Positions 1 through 9,532 are shown, numbered from the stretch's first letter. The stretch: DNA of 64,000 bases from Pseudomonas costantinii (GCF_001870435.1 NZ_MDDR01000006.1:1-64000); one strand, 5' to 3'. Numbers and translations: made by a program. The notes: generated from the sequence alone by a model not told the origin.

Positions 1-122
1 CATTGAGAGAGGGTAAATGCGGTGAAGTTCCGTCAATGGGATGACTAAGAAATGGCGTCAGAAATCGGTGCCAAGCCAAGCTCTGTGGGGGGATGGGCGT
101 GGTGTGGCGAGCGGGCACCCAG

Positions 123-1307
123 TCAGACCGCCGCGGGACGCAGTGAGTAGGTTTTCAATTGGTGGGCAAAATCGCGCAGGGACTGGATACCGCTGGCTTC
201 GGCCTCGTGCACCCATTCCTTGATCGCGGCCAACATATCGTGGCCATTGGAGCTGGTCTTGAGCCAGATCTGTTGCAGCGCCAGACGCTTCTCGTAGATC
301 ACTTTCAGCGATTGGCTGTGTTCCAGCATGCTCTGGATACGCACATGGTGGCGGTCATCCAGCAAACTGGTTTCACGCGACAGCAGGCGCTTGGCACGGC
401 GGAACTGGTGGCGTACCGAATGATCGACTTTCTCCAGCTCCTGCTTGACCAGCGGGCCGATGACCAACTTGCGGTACTGGGCCATGATCTGGAAGCGGTT
501 GTTGAGAATCGCCATGGCGGTGTCCATGTCCAGATGGCCCTTGCCCTCCACGCGGTGGGCAATAGGCGCGACGCGCTGCACCTTGGCCAGGCGCAGGAAG
601 CTGAACACCTTGATCCACGCCCAACCCAGGTCGAACTCCCATTTTTTCACCGACAGCTTGGCCGAGTTGGGGTAGGTGTGGTGGTTATTGTGCAGCTCTT
701 CGCCGCCGACGATGATGCCCCACGGCACCAGGTTGGTCGCTGCGTCACGGCATTCGAAGTTGCGATAGCCCACGGCATGGCCCAGGCCGTTGATCACGCC
801 GGCAGCCCAGAAGGGAATCCACATCATCTGGATCGCCCAGATGGTGATGCCGATGGTGCCGAACAGCAGCAGGTCGATCACGCCCATGATCGCCACGCCC
901 AGCAGCGGGTAGGGCGTGTAGATTTTGCGTTCGATCCAGTCGTCCGGGCAGTTCTTGCCGTAGATACGCAGGGTCTCGGGGTTTTCCGCCTCGGCACGGT
1001 ACAGCTCGGCACCTTTGCGCAGCACGGTGGACAGACCTTTAATGACCGGGCTGTGCGGGTCGTCGACGGTTTCGCATTTGGCGTGGTGTTTGCGGTGGAT
1101 GGCGGTCCACTCGCGGGTGTTCTGCGCCGTGGTCAGCCACAGCCAGAAGCGGAAGAAGTGTTTCAGGCCGGCGTTAAGCTCCAGGGAGCGGTGGGCTGAA
1201 TAACGGTGCAGATAGACGGTGACCCCAACGATGGTCACGTGGGTCATCAACAGCGTGACTGCCACCAGTTGCCAGGCTGACAGGTCAAGAAAACCGTTGT
1301 ACCACAT
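123..1307 (-). CDS. desA: Membrane fatty-acid delta-9 desaturase (DesA)
   Basis: Introduces a double bond into acyl chains at the inner membrane to adjust fluidity. The 394-residue protein has the three histidine boxes of di-iron desaturases: HRYSAH at residues 34-39, HRKHH at 71-75 and HNNHH at 206-210, with hydrophobic segments before box 1 and around residues 140-175. The start is placed at the ATG of MWYNGF rather than 13 codons upstream, because the family begins there and this gives the usual DesA length. It is divergent from the PAS-GGDEF-EAL gene, and this pair followed by oscA-sbp-cysTWA matches the P. aeruginosa PA0286-PA0280 order, which supports DesA (phospholipid desaturase) over the acyl-CoA desaturase DesB. 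Bases 1-122 downstream show no gene. Confidence 0.88.
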   Translation of the reverse strand: MWYNGFLDLSAWQLVAVTLLMTHVTIVGVTVYLHRYSAHRSLELNAGLKHFFRFWLWLTTAQNTREWTAIHRKHHAKCETVDDPHSPVIKGLSTVLRKGAELYRAEAENPETLRIYGKNCPDDWIERKIYTPYPLLGVAIMGVIDLLLFGTIGITIWAIQMMWIPFWAAGVINGLGHAVGYRNFECRDAATNLVPWGIIVGGEELHNNHHTYPNSAKLSVKKWEFDLGWAWIKVFSFLRLAKVQRVAPIAHRVEGKGHLDMDTAMAILNNRFQIMAQYRKLVIGPLVKQELEKVDHSVRHQFRRAKRLLSRETSLLDDRHHVRIQSMLEHSQSLKVIYEKRLALQQIWLKTSSNGHDMLAAIKEWVHEAEASGIQSLRDFAHQLKTYSLRPAAV

Positions 1308-1473
1308 AGGCTGTATGGCCCTCAGATAAAGAAAAAAACAGCTCACGCATTATCACTAAGCCCACAGATAAAACCAGCCACCCTTTCAGATAGGAGTGAC
1401 TGGATGTTTCTTATTCTATAATCCGCAGCCTTTGTAGGGCGATGCTGTTTTTTTGGTAAGGATTACTGACCAT

Positions 1474-3387
1474 ATGCTGTTTTCATACCGAGGTGCCCTA
1501 CGTACGGGGCTGGTATACCTGCTGGTTTCCATTGTGTGGCTCCAGCTCAGCAACCAACTATTGATCAACTTTCTCGATGAGCCGCAGGAGTTAGGGCACT
1601 GGCTGCAGATACGCGGCTATGTTTGGGTGGCCCTCAGCGCGCTGGCTATTTATCTGATGTGCGCCCGTTTTGCTCGTGCCCATCAACTGCAACAACCCTT
1701 GAAAGAAAACCGCGAGCGCCTGCAACAGGCTGCTGCCGTGTTTGATTGCACCCGCGAAGGGGTGCTGGTCACCGACGCCCAGGGGCTGATCGTGCACGTC
1801 AACCGGGCGTTTATGGAGATCACCGGCTATCGCCGCGAAGACGTCATCGGGGAGCGGCCAAGTCTGTTCAAATCAGGGCGCCATTCGTCGAATTTTTACC
1901 AGCAAATGTTTCAGACCCTGGGAAGCACGGGTGAATGGAGCGGCGAAATCTGGAACCGACGCAAAAGCGGTGAAATTTATCCACAGTGGCAAACCATCCG
2001 CGTGATCCACGATGATCAAGGCAACGTCAGCCATTACGTCGCGGTGTTTTCCGATATCAGCGCCATCAAGGATTCCGAGCACGAGCTGGCGCATCTCGCT
2101 CACCACGACCCGCTGACCGACCTGCCCAACCGCCTGTTGTTCACCGACCGCGCCGAGCAGGCACTGGCCTCGGCGCAAGCGCACAAACGCGGCTGCGCTT
2201 TGCTGTTGCTGGACTTGGATCACTTCAAAATCATCAACGACAGCCTCGGTCATAACGTCGGCGACCAGTTGCTCAAGGTAGTCGGCGAGCGGCTCAAAGG
2301 CCTGTTCGGCTCCGGAGTGACCCTGGCACGCCTGGGTGGGGACGAATTCGCGGTGCTGGCGGAAAGTTGTCCACAAGTGGTGCAGGCGGCCGCACTGGCA
2401 CAACGCATTCTTGATGCAATGAAGCAGCCGTTCATTTTTGACGGCCATCAACTGTTTATCAGCGTCAGCGTTGGTATCAGCCTGTTCCCCAGCGACGCCC
2501 TGAGCGCCGAGCAACTGCTGCGCAACGCGGATTCCGCGCTATTCAAGGCCAAGAGCGCCGGTCGTGAAGGCTATGCGTTGTACACCGAAGAGCTGACGGC
2601 TCACGCCCAGAACCGCGTGGAAATCGCCGGTGAACTGCGTCGTGCCCTCGATCAGCAAGAGCTGCGCGTCTATTACCAACCCGTGCATGACCTGCAAGGC
2701 AGCCGCCTGATTGGCGTCGAAGCGCTGGTGCGCTGGCAACACCCGGGGCGCGGTCTGGTGCCGCCTGGCGAATTTATCCCCATCGCTGAGCGCACCGGGC
2801 TGATTGCCGACATCGACGCCTGGGTCATGGATCAGGCCTGCCGCCAGATGTGCCAATGGCTGGCTGACGGTGTGCCACTGAGCTTTATTGCCGTTAATGT
2901 CTCCAGCCGTTTGTTTGCCCGGCGCGAGCTGTACGAGCAAGTCGCCCAAGTGCTGCACGCTACCGGCCTTGATCCGGCCTTCCTTGAACTGGAGGTCACC
3001 GAAAGCGCGGTGATGCACGACCCCGAAGTGGCCCTTGAGCAGATGCACCGCCTACGTGAGCTTGGCATACGCCTGGCCATCGACGACTTCGGCACCGGCT
3101 ATTCCTCGCTGCTGCGCCTCAAGCGCTTGCCGGTACAGAAGCTCAAGATTGACCAGGGCTTTGTCGCCGGGTTGCCGTGGGATGAGGATGACGCGGCTAT
3201 CGTGCGTGTAGTGATTGCTCTGGCCAAAAGCATGGGCATGCAGGTGCAAGCAGAAGGCATTGAGCAGATGGACCAGGCGCGGTTCCTGTTGGATCAGGAG
3301 TGCGATATGGGGCAGGGGTATTGGTTTGGGCGGCCGATGCCGGCTCAGGAGATTGATTGGGCGAGGGCGCCCGCCATCCGAATTTGA
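1474..3387 (+). CDS. Membrane PAS-GGDEF-EAL c-di-GMP signalling protein
   Basis: A 637-residue inner-membrane protein that should make and/or break cyclic di-GMP. Two N-terminal hydrophobic segments (about residues 10-32 and 45-65) are followed by a PAS domain (about 80-200), a GGDEF domain with an intact GGDEF at 288-292 and an EAL domain with EAL at 416-418 and downstream IDDFGTGYSSL and QAEGIEQ motifs. Both catalytic signatures look intact, so the net activity cannot be told from sequence. The ATG is chosen over an upstream in-frame TTG because a TAAGGA Shine-Dalgarno lies about 12 bases before it. It sits at the position of P. aeruginosa PA0285, divergent from desA. The link to sulfur genes downstream may be only positional. 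Confidence 0.87.
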   Translation: MLFSYRGALRTGLVYLLVSIVWLQLSNQLLINFLDEPQELGHWLQIRGYVWVALSALAIYLMCARFARAHQLQQPLKENRERLQQAAAVFDCTREGVLVTDAQGLIVHVNRAFMEITGYRREDVIGERPSLFKSGRHSSNFYQQMFQTLGSTGEWSGEIWNRRKSGEIYPQWQTIRVIHDDQGNVSHYVAVFSDISAIKDSEHELAHLAHHDPLTDLPNRLLFTDRAEQALASAQAHKRGCALLLLDLDHFKIINDSLGHNVGDQLLKVVGERLKGLFGSGVTLARLGGDEFAVLAESCPQVVQAAALAQRILDAMKQPFIFDGHQLFISVSVGISLFPSDALSAEQLLRNADSALFKAKSAGREGYALYTEELTAHAQNRVEIAGELRRALDQQELRVYYQPVHDLQGSRLIGVEALVRWQHPGRGLVPPGEFIPIAERTGLIADIDAWVMDQACRQMCQWLADGVPLSFIAVNVSSRLFARRELYEQVAQVLHATGLDPAFLELEVTESAVMHDPEVALEQMHRLRELGIRLAIDDFGTGYSSLLRLKRLPVQKLKIDQGFVAGLPWDEDDAAIVRVVIALAKSMGMQVQAEGIEQMDQARFLLDQECDMGQGYWFGRPMPAQEIDWARAPAIRI

Positions 3388-3401
3388 AATGCGCTCAAAA
3401 T

Positions 3402-3490
3402 GTGGGAGCGGGCTTGCCCGCGATGAGGGACTTTCAGTCGAAATATACAGTGCCTGACACACCGCCATCGCGGGCAAGCCCAGCTCCCAC
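3402..3490. repeat. REPIN: two inverted REP sequences
   Basis: A GTGGGAGC-GGGCTTGCCCGCGAT sequence is followed about 40 bases later by its near-perfect reverse complement. This is the Pseudomonas REP doublet. It fills much of the 300-base gap between the GGDEF-EAL gene and oscA. Related doublets occur at 9.5, 35.3 and 44.2 kb. Confidence 0.85.
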
Positions 3491-3582
3491 AGGGTTCAGC
3501 AGTGACCATGTATCAGTATTTTCACGCTGAAACCCCTCGCAACCCCACGTCCTGCCAGAAAATTCTTTCTGGTTATATAAAC

Positions 3583-3607
3583 ATTCTTAAATAGTATTTT
3601 TAAGAAT
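3583..3607. promoter_or_regulatory. Perfect palindrome upstream of oscA-sbp, CysB-like
   Basis: ATTCTTAA and TTAAGAAT form a perfect 8-base inverted repeat separated by 9 AT-rich bases, about 80 bases before the oscA start. It lies in the only AT-rich block of the gap. CysB-family LysR regulators bind AT-rich sites of this kind in front of sulfate-transport genes; the assignment to CysB is inference. Confidence 0.5.
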
Positions 3608-3687
3608 ATCCCCGCTTATCTACTATCGCCCTCACGCCACAAGCAGTGCCGCCACTGCGAGGCACTATTCATTTCAGGAGCGAGACC

Positions 3688-3870
3688 ATGAGCGCATCTC
3701 TACGTAGCGTCGACGGCCAGGACGAAGCAGCTATTTTGCGTGAGATCCAGAGCGCCTTGCGCGATCTGCGGTTTGGCGCGGTGGAAATCACTGTGCACAA
3801 CGCCCAAGTGGTTCAGATCGAACGCAAAGAAAAATTCCGTTTGCAGAACCCAGGTAACAAACCGGCTTAA
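3688..3870 (+). CDS. oscA: Small sulfur-starvation protein OscA (DUF2292)
   Basis: A 60-residue protein of the YezD/DUF2292 family. OscA was described in a fluorescent pseudomonad as needed for organosulfur use, especially under chromate stress that competes with sulfate uptake; its biochemical action is unknown. The start follows a CAGGAG ribosome site and drops 14 codons of an upstream in-frame extension. The core DLRFGAVEITVHNAQVVQIE is typical. Apart from the start it has no Met and no Cys. It lies immediately before sbp, so it is probably the first gene of the sulfate import operon. Confidence 0.88.
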   Translation: MSASLRSVDGQDEAAILREIQSALRDLRFGAVEITVHNAQVVQIERKEKFRLQNPGNKPA

Positions 3871-3949
3871 GCACCACCGGCGATTCGCATGCTAGCTAGA
3901 CCCGCAACTATAAGAAAAAGCCAACACCCAAGAATTTCAGGAGCCTTCT

Positions 3950-4960
3950 ATGTCGTCGATTCGCCGTTACGCCCTGGCTGCACTGGCCAGTGCCGTGTTT
4001 GCCGGTTCCGCCGTTGCCAAGGACTACGAGTTGCTCAACGTCTCGTACGACCCTACCCGTGAGCTGTACCAGGACTACAACGCTGAGTTCACCAACTTCT
4101 GGAAACAGTCGCACCCAGGTGACAACGTCAAGATCCAGCAATCCCACGGTGGTTCGGGCAAACAAGGCCGGGCGGTGATCGACGGCCTGCGCGCCGACGT
4201 AGTGACCCTGGCCCTGGCCGGCGACATCGACGAAATCGCCAAGTTGGGTAAGACCTTGCCGGAAAACTGGCAAACCCGTCTGCCGGACGCCAGCACCCCG
4301 TACACCTCGACCATCGTGTTCCTGGTGCGCAAGGGCAACCCTAAAGGCATCAAGGATTGGGGCGATCTGATCAAGAAAGACGTCTCGGTGATTACCCCGA
4401 ACCCGAAAACCTCCGGCGGTGCACGCTGGAACTTCCTCGCCGCCTGGGCCTACGGCCTGAAAGCCGGTGGCAGCGAAGCCAAGGCCCAGGAATACGTGAA
4501 AGAGCTGTTCAAACACGTGCCTGTGCTGGACACCGGTGCTCGCGGCTCGACCATCACCTTCGTCAACAACGGTCAAGGTGACGTGTTGCTGGCTTGGGAA
4601 AACGAAGCCTTTCTGGCCCTGAAAGAAGATGGCGGCGCTGACAAGTTCGACATCGTCGTGCCTTCCCTGTCGATCCTGGCCGAGCCGCCGGTGGCCGTGG
4701 TCGACAAGAACGCCGAGAAAAAGGGCAACACCGAGATCGCGACTGAATACCTGAAACACCTGTACAGCCCGGCTGGCCAGGAGATTGCGGCGAAGAACTT
4801 CTACCGCCCACGCGATGCAAAAGTTGCCGCCAAATACGCTCAGCAGTTCCCGAAACTGGACCTGGTGACTATCGACAAAGACTTCGGCGGCTGGAAAACT
4901 GCCCAACCGAAATTCTTCAATGACGGTGGCGTGTTCGACCAGATCTACACGGCGCAGTAA
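3950..4960 (+). CDS. sbp: Periplasmic sulfate-binding protein Sbp
   Basis: Binds sulfate (and probably thiosulfate) in the periplasm and delivers it to CysTWA. The 336 residues begin with a Sec signal peptide, cleaved after AVA near residue 23, followed by the family start [17 protein letters not shown]. Motifs [14 protein letters not shown] and [16 protein letters not shown] that hold the oxyanion are present. The mature protein contains no methionine and no cysteine, a sulfur-sparing composition. It lies 80 bases after oscA, and a hairpin follows before cysT, which would let Sbp be made in excess of the membrane parts. Confidence 0.96.
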   Translation: MSSIRRYALAALASAVFAGSAVAKDYELLNVSYDPTRELYQDYNAEFTNFWKQSHPGDNVKIQQSHGGSGKQGRAVIDGLRADVVTLALAGDIDEIAKLGKTLPENWQTRLPDASTPYTSTIVFLVRKGNPKGIKDWGDLIKKDVSVITPNPKTSGGARWNFLAAWAYGLKAGGSEAKAQEYVKELFKHVPVLDTGARGSTITFVNNGQGDVLLAWENEAFLALKEDGGADKFDIVVPSLSILAEPPVAVVDKNAEKKGNTEIATEYLKHLYSPAGQEIAAKNFYRPRDAKVAAKYAQQFPKLDLVTIDKDFGGWKTAQPKFFNDGGVFDQIYTAQ

Positions 4961-4983
4961 GCCGTGAACTAAGCAGCCCACAG

Positions 4984-5007
4984 AGCCCGCATTCACCTGC
5001 GGGCTTT
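4984..5007 (+). terminator. Intercistronic hairpin between sbp and cysT
   Basis: AGCCCGCA, a six-base loop and TGCGGGCT followed by only a short T run. A weak terminator or mRNA stabiliser fits the need for more binding protein than permease. No strong U tract, so read-through into cysT is expected. Confidence 0.5.
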
Positions 5008-5037
5008 GCGTGTCCGTTCCGCTAACCAAGGACTCTT

Positions 5038-5856
5038 ATGTCGCGTCGTATTTCCCCCGTCATACCCGGCTTCGGGCTGACGCTGGGCTACACCGTGGTG
5101 TACCTCAGCCTGATCGTACTCATCCCCCTCGCGGCGATGTTTGTACATGCCGCTCAACTCACCTGGGAACAGTTCTGGGCCATCATTTCCGCCCCGCGCG
5201 TGCTGGCGGCGTTGAAACTGAGCTTCGGCACGGCGTTGTACGCCGCGATCATCAACGGTGTGATCGGCACGCTGCTGGCCTGGGTGCTGGTGCGCTATAC
5301 CTTCCCCGGCCGCAAGATCATCGATGCGATGATCGACTTGCCGTTCGCGCTGCCCACCGCCGTCGCCGGTATCGCGCTGACCGCGTTGTACACACCCAAC
5401 GGTCTGGTCGGCCAGTTTGCTGCGGACTTGGGCTTCAAGATCGCCTACACCCCGTTGGGCATCACCCTGGCACTGACCTTCGTCACGCTGCCATTCGTGG
5501 TGCGCACGGTGCAGCCGGTACTGGCCGATATCCCCCGGGAAATCGAAGAAGCCGCTGCCTGCCTGGGCGCCAAGCCGTTGCAGGTATTCCGCTACATCCT
5601 CGTCCCCGCGTTGCTACCCGCCTGGCTGACCGGCTTTGCGCTGGCCTTCGCCCGCGGTGTCGGCGAGTATGGTTCGGTGATTTTCATCGCCGGCAACATG
5701 CCGATGAAAACCGAGATCCTGCCGCTGCTGATCATGGTCAAACTCGACCAGTACGACTACCGCGGCGCCACCTCTATCGGCGTGCTGATGCTGGTGGTTT
5801 CCTTTGTCCTGCTGCTGCTGATCAACTTGTTGCAGCGGCGCATCGAACGTCCATAA
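5038..5856 (+). CDS. cysT: Sulfate ABC transporter permease CysT (CysU)
   Basis: One of the two membrane halves of the sulfate/thiosulfate importer. The 272 residues form about six hydrophobic segments, with the EAA cytoplasmic loop [18 protein letters not shown] around residue 170 that docks on the ATPase CysA. The start follows AAGGACT. Order sbp-cysT-cysW-cysA on one strand with 13 bases to cysW shows an operon. The length matches the family. Confidence 0.96.
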   Translation: MSRRISPVIPGFGLTLGYTVVYLSLIVLIPLAAMFVHAAQLTWEQFWAIISAPRVLAALKLSFGTALYAAIINGVIGTLLAWVLVRYTFPGRKIIDAMIDLPFALPTAVAGIALTALYTPNGLVGQFAADLGFKIAYTPLGITLALTFVTLPFVVRTVQPVLADIPREIEEAAACLGAKPLQVFRYILVPALLPAWLTGFALAFARGVGEYGSVIFIAGNMPMKTEILPLLIMVKLDQYDYRGATSIGVLMLVVSFVLLLLINLLQRRIERP

Positions 5857-5869
5857 GGAGGCGCGGAAC

Positions 5870-6742
5870 ATGTCCCAATCGTCTATTTCCGCCGCGTCCT
5901 CGGCCAACGCTGCCCGTCGTGGCAGCGCGGTGTCCCGACGCATCCTGATCAGCCTTGGCTGGCTGGTGTTCGCGCTGTTCCTGCTACTGCCGCTGCTGAT
6001 CGTGGTGACCCAGGGCTTGAAGAATGGCCTCGGCGCGTTCTTCACGGCGATCCTCGAACCCGACGCGCTGTCGGCGCTGAAACTCACGGTGATCGCCGTG
6101 GCGATTTCAGTGCCGCTCAACGTGGTGTTCGGGGTCAGCGCCGCCTGGTGCGTGAGCAAGTACTCGTTCCGTGGCAAGAGCATCCTGGTGACGCTGATCG
6201 ACCTGCCGTTCTCGGTATCGCCAGTGATCGCAGGTTTGGTCTATGTGCTGATGTTCGGCGCCCAGGGTTTCTTCGGCCCATGGCTGCAAGCGCATGACAT
6301 CCAGATCGTGTTCGCCTTGCCCGGCATCGTGCTGGCGACCATCTTCGTCACCGTGCCCTTCGTAGCCCGTGAGCTGATCCCGCTGATGCAGGAACAGGGC
6401 ACCCAGGAAGAAGAGGCAGCGCGCCTGCTGGGCGCCAATGGCTGGCAGATGTTCTGGCATGTGACCGTGCCGAACATCAAATGGGGCCTGATCTACGGCG
6501 TGGTGTTGTGTACTGCACGGGCGATGGGTGAGTTCGGCGCGGTGTCGGTGGTGTCCGGCCACATTCGCGGCGTGACCAATACCCTGCCGCTGCACGTCGA
6601 GATTCTCTACAACGAATACAACCACGTTGCCGCGTTTGCGGTGGCGAGTCTGTTGCTGATCCTGGCGCTCTTCATCCTGCTGCTCAAGCAGTGGAGCGAG
6701 AACCGTATAAATCGCCTGCGCGCCGGTGCGGCTGAGGAATAA
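5870..6742 (+). CDS. cysW: Sulfate ABC transporter permease CysW
   Basis: The second membrane half of the sulfate importer, 290 residues. A 25-residue Ser/Ala-rich cytoplasmic start precedes about six hydrophobic segments. The EAA loop [19 protein letters not shown] contacts CysA. A strong AAGGAGG ribosome site stands before the ATG, and the stop is followed after three bases by cysA. Homologous to CysT, which identifies the pair. Confidence 0.96.
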   Translation: MSQSSISAASSANAARRGSAVSRRILISLGWLVFALFLLLPLLIVVTQGLKNGLGAFFTAILEPDALSALKLTVIAVAISVPLNVVFGVSAAWCVSKYSFRGKSILVTLIDLPFSVSPVIAGLVYVLMFGAQGFFGPWLQAHDIQIVFALPGIVLATIFVTVPFVARELIPLMQEQGTQEEEAARLLGANGWQMFWHVTVPNIKWGLIYGVVLCTARAMGEFGAVSVVSGHIRGVTNTLPLHVEILYNEYNHVAAFAVASLLLILALFILLLKQWSENRINRLRAGAAEE

Positions 6743-6745
6743 GTC

Positions 6746-7726
6746 ATGTCGATCGAAGTCCGTAATGTCAGCAAGAATTTCAACGCCTTCAAGGCCCTGA
6801 ACAGCATCAATCTGGATATCCAGAGTGGCGAGCTGGTGGCGTTGCTCGGCCCGTCCGGCTGCGGCAAGACCACCTTGCTGCGCATCATCGCCGGCCTGGA
6901 AACCCCGGATGCCGGCAGCATCGTGTTCCACGGTGAAGACGTGTCCGGCCACGACGTGCGTGATCGCAACGTCGGTTTTGTGTTCCAGCACTACGCGCTG
7001 TTCCGCCACATGACCGTGTTCGACAACGTCGCCTTCGGCCTGCGCATGAAGCCGAAAAACCAGCGCCCGACTGAAAGCCAGATCGCGAGCAAGGTTCACG
7101 AACTGCTGAACATGGTGCAATTGGATTGGCTGTCCGATCGCTACCCGGAGCAACTCTCCGGTGGCCAGCGCCAGCGTATCGCGCTGGCCCGTGCACTGGC
7201 GGTAGAACCAAAAGTGTTGCTGCTGGACGAACCGTTCGGCGCCCTCGACGCCAAGGTGCGTAAAGAGCTGCGCCGCTGGCTGGCGCGCCTGCACGAAGAC
7301 ATCAACCTGACCTCGGTGTTCGTGACTCACGACCAGGAAGAGGCCATGGAAGTCGCCGACCGTATCGTGGTGATGAACAAGGGTGTGATCGAGCAGATCG
7401 GCTCACCGGGTGAAGTCTACGAAAACCCGGCCAGCGACTTTGTTTACCACTTCCTCGGTGATTCGAACCGTCTGCACCTGGGTGAAGACAACCACGTGTT
7501 GTTCCGTCCGCATGAAGTGTCGCTGTCGCGCCATGAACTGGAAGATCACCATGCGGCTGAGGTGCGGGATATCCGCCCACTCGGTGCAACGACTCGGGTG
7601 ACCTTGAAGGTCGAAGGCCAAAGCGAGCTGATCGAAGCCGAAGTGGTGAAAGACCACGACAGCCTGACCGGCCTGGCCCGTGGCGAGACCCTGTTCTTCA
7701 AACCCAAGGTGTGGCAAAAAGCCTGA
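6746..7726 (+). CDS. cysA: Sulfate ABC transporter ATP-binding protein CysA
   Basis: Cytoplasmic ATPase that powers sulfate uptake. The 326 residues show Walker A GPSGCGKT at 35-42, the Q-loop FVFQHYALF, signature LSGGQRQR, Walker [13 protein letters not shown] and the switch histidine in [11 protein letters not shown]-terminal regulatory part of about 90 residues is shorter than in E. coli CysA, as is usual in Pseudomonas. It is the last gene of the operon; a 107-bp palindromic repeat starts six bases after the stop and may end or stabilise the transcript. Confidence 0.96.
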   Translation: MSIEVRNVSKNFNAFKALNSINLDIQSGELVALLGPSGCGKTTLLRIIAGLETPDAGSIVFHGEDVSGHDVRDRNVGFVFQHYALFRHMTVFDNVAFGLRMKPKNQRPTESQIASKVHELLNMVQLDWLSDRYPEQLSGGQRQRIALARALAVEPKVLLLDEPFGALDAKVRKELRRWLARLHEDINLTSVFVTHDQEEAMEVADRIVVMNKGVIEQIGSPGEVYENPASDFVYHFLGDSNRLHLGEDNHVLFRPHEVSLSRHELEDHHAAEVRDIRPLGATTRVTLKVEGQSELIEAEVVKDHDSLTGLARGETLFFKPKVWQKA

Positions 7727-7732
7727 CATAAA

Positions 7733-7839
7733 GATCGTTCCCACGCTCCGCGTGGGAACGCCTCTTGTGACGCTCTGCGTCACGCTTTGGGACGCGGAGC
7801 GTCCTGGGCTGCATGCCCACGCAGAGCGTGGGAACGATC
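7733..7839. repeat. Long palindromic intergenic repeat, copy 1
   Basis: A 107-bp element bounded by GATC, with GTTCCCACGC...GCGTGGGAACG hairpins at both ends and a GACGC...GCGTC centre. Four more full copies (31.9, 47.5, 57.3 and 62.3 kb) and one solo hairpin (17.1 kb) occur in the window, all between genes. It carries no transposase. Here it lies between cysA and the convergent DUF962 gene and encodes the end of the latter. Confidence 0.85.
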
Positions 7840-8346
7840 AACCCGGCGAGCCGCCGGCCCGGACCGCGCCTCAATTTGCTGTTTCAAATCCCCCCGCAAC
7901 CCCACCAGAAACGCCAACTCAGCCACCACAAACAGCGGCCCGACGATAAGCCCCGACACGTCATCCACAAACGCCGGCTTTTTACCTTCGTAGTAGTGCC
8001 CGACAAACTGAATCACCCAGCCCACCACAAACATCCCGATGCCGCTGCTGAGCCACACCATTGTGCTTTGCGCCGCCAGCACATGCCCCGCCCATACCGA
8101 CAAGCCCATCAGCACCGTCATCAGCACGCCCAGCGCCAGTTCCAGGCGCAGGTAAAACCACGCCGAAAACAGCGCCAAAATCACTGCCGGCGAGAGCCAG
8201 AGCCCGCCCACCGCCCATTCGGGGCGTGATAGCAGCACCGCCACGGCCACCACAATCAGCGGGATGCCGATAAAGTGGCTGGCAATATTGCGCGGGTCGC
8301 GGTGGTAGGCGGCGTATTGACTGAGGTGGTCGACGAGGCTTTTCAT
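7780..8346 (-). CDS. DUF962/Mpo1-like membrane protein
   Basis: An inner-membrane protein of the YGL010w/Mpo1 family. The yeast member is an iron-dependent dioxygenase acting on 2-hydroxy fatty acids; a bacterial role is not established. The start MKSLVDHLSQY follows a strong AGGAGGAAC ribosome site. HRDPRNIASHFIGIP near residue 15 and GHYYEGKKPAF near residue 130 are the family motifs, and four hydrophobic segments lie between. The natural domain ends near residue 165; about the last 20 residues (RSHALRGHAAQDAPRPKA) are read from the intergenic palindromic repeat, so the C-terminus is repeat-derived. Confidence 0.8.
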   Translation of the reverse strand: MKSLVDHLSQYAAYHRDPRNIASHFIGIPLIVVAVAVLLSRPEWAVGGLWLSPAVILALFSAWFYLRLELALGVLMTVLMGLSVWAGHVLAAQSTMVWLSSGIGMFVVGWVIQFVGHYYEGKKPAFVDDVSGLIVGPLFVVAELAFLVGLRGDLKQQIEARSGPAARRVDRSHALRGHAAQDAPRPKA

Positions 8347-8429
8347 TGTTGTTCCTCCTGTAGGATGTTTGATCATGCCCTGTCAGCCTGCGACTGACTG
8401 TCAGCTGGGCGACAATCTTCGGAGTTCTC

Positions 8430-9116
8430 ATGGACGCAGAGAAATGGCACCCACAGCTGGCCACCGGTCATTGGTTCAGCCACCTGCCTGTAGCGTTTCA
8501 GAATAGCTTGCTGGCCCAGGCCCGGCTGCGGCAGCTGACGGCGGGGCAATACCTGTTCAAACGCGGCGACCCGCCCTGTGGCTTGTATGCGGTGCTCGAC
8601 GGCAGCCTGCGCATCAGCGCGGTGAATGAGCACGGCAAGGAAGCGATATTGAGCCTGGTGGAGTTGCCTTACTGGTTCGGCGAAATTTGCCTGTTCGACG
8701 GCTTACCGCGTACCCATGACGCCTGCGCCGTGGGGTCGTGCACGCTGTTGCAGGTGCCGCAGCAGGCACTGCTGAGCATTCTCGATGAAACCCCGCAGTA
8801 TTGGCGCGACCTGGCGTTGCTGATGAGCCAGAAACTGCGCCTGAGCTTTATCAACATCGAGCAACTGAGCCTGATGCCTGCGTCGGTTCGATTGGCCCAT
8901 CGGTTATTGATGATCGTTGAAGGCTATGGCGACATCGAACACTCGCGCCGCGTGCTGCAACTGCCCCAGGAAGACCTGGCGGCGATGTTGAGCCTGTCGC
9001 GCCAGACTGCCAATGCGTTGCTCAAGGACCTGCAAGCTCAAGGCGTCGTGCGTTTGGGCTATGGCGAGATTGAGATTCTCGACATACAGCGGCTGCGTGA
9101 GGCGGCGCACACCTGA
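8430..9116 (+). CDS. Crp/Fnr-family transcriptional regulator
   Basis: A 228-residue regulator with an N-terminal cyclic-nucleotide-type beta-barrel (about residues 18-130, with YLFKRGDPPCGLYAVLDGSL) and a C-terminal winged helix whose recognition region is LAAMLSLSRQTANALLKDL (about 183-201). It lacks the N-terminal cysteine cluster of Fnr, so oxygen sensing by an iron-sulfur cluster is unlikely; the ligand is unknown. It is divergent from the DUF962 gene and stands 38 bases before a lone receiver-domain gene, with which it may be co-transcribed. Confidence 0.85.
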   Translation: MDAEKWHPQLATGHWFSHLPVAFQNSLLAQARLRQLTAGQYLFKRGDPPCGLYAVLDGSLRISAVNEHGKEAILSLVELPYWFGEICLFDGLPRTHDACAVGSCTLLQVPQQALLSILDETPQYWRDLALLMSQKLRLSFINIEQLSLMPASVRLAHRLLMIVEGYGDIEHSRRVLQLPQEDLAAMLSLSRQTANALLKDLQAQGVVRLGYGEIEILDIQRLREAAHT

Positions 9117-9154
9117 GAGTGTTAGCCTGCATGCCTGATTAATCGAGGTGTGTT

Positions 9155-9520
9155 ATGCGCGTGCTGTTAGTGGAACATGAATCCGACGAGGCGCTGCGGA
9201 TGGCCCAAGGCTTGAACGAGGCCAGCTACACCGTGGAAGTCGCGGCCAATGGCATGGCGGCGTTGCGCTTTGTTGAAAGCACCGAGTACGACCTGGTGAT
9301 CCTGGATGTGATGCTGCCCGGGTTGAATGCCTGGAAGTTGCAGCAGGCGATTCGGTTGAAGGGTGAAACGCCGGTGTTGTTCTTGACCACGCCGGGCGGG
9401 ATTGAGGACCGCTTGCGCGGGTTGGAGCTGCATGAGGATGATTATTTGCTCAAGCCGTTTGAGGCCAAGGCATTAGTGGCACGGGTTAAGAAATTATTGC
9501 GGCGCGATCGTGCGCGCTGA
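9155..9520 (+). CDS. Stand-alone response-regulator receiver domain
   Basis: A 121-residue receiver domain with no output domain. Phospho-acceptor Asp51 in LVILDVMLPG, a Thr-Thr pair at 78-79 and Lys100 in LLKPFE are present. The acidic pair that normally follows beta-1 is Glu7-His8 instead of two acidic residues, so metal binding may be weakened. Its sequence resembles the receiver of OmpR-type regulators and stops just after the domain (KKLLRRDRAR), as if the DNA-binding half had been lost. No histidine kinase is adjacent. It follows the Crp/Fnr gene on the same strand. Confidence 0.8.
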   Translation: MRVLLVEHESDEALRMAQGLNEASYTVEVAANGMAALRFVESTEYDLVILDVMLPGLNAWKLQQAIRLKGETPVLFLTTPGGIEDRLRGLELHEDDYLLKPFEAKALVARVKKLLRRDRAR

Positions 9521-9532
9521 TTGATTTGGCGC

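Noticed and set aside
123..1307. Start of desA 13 codons upstream (MSCFFLYLRAIQP)
   Set aside because: The extension has no ribosome site, and the family begins at MWYNGF.
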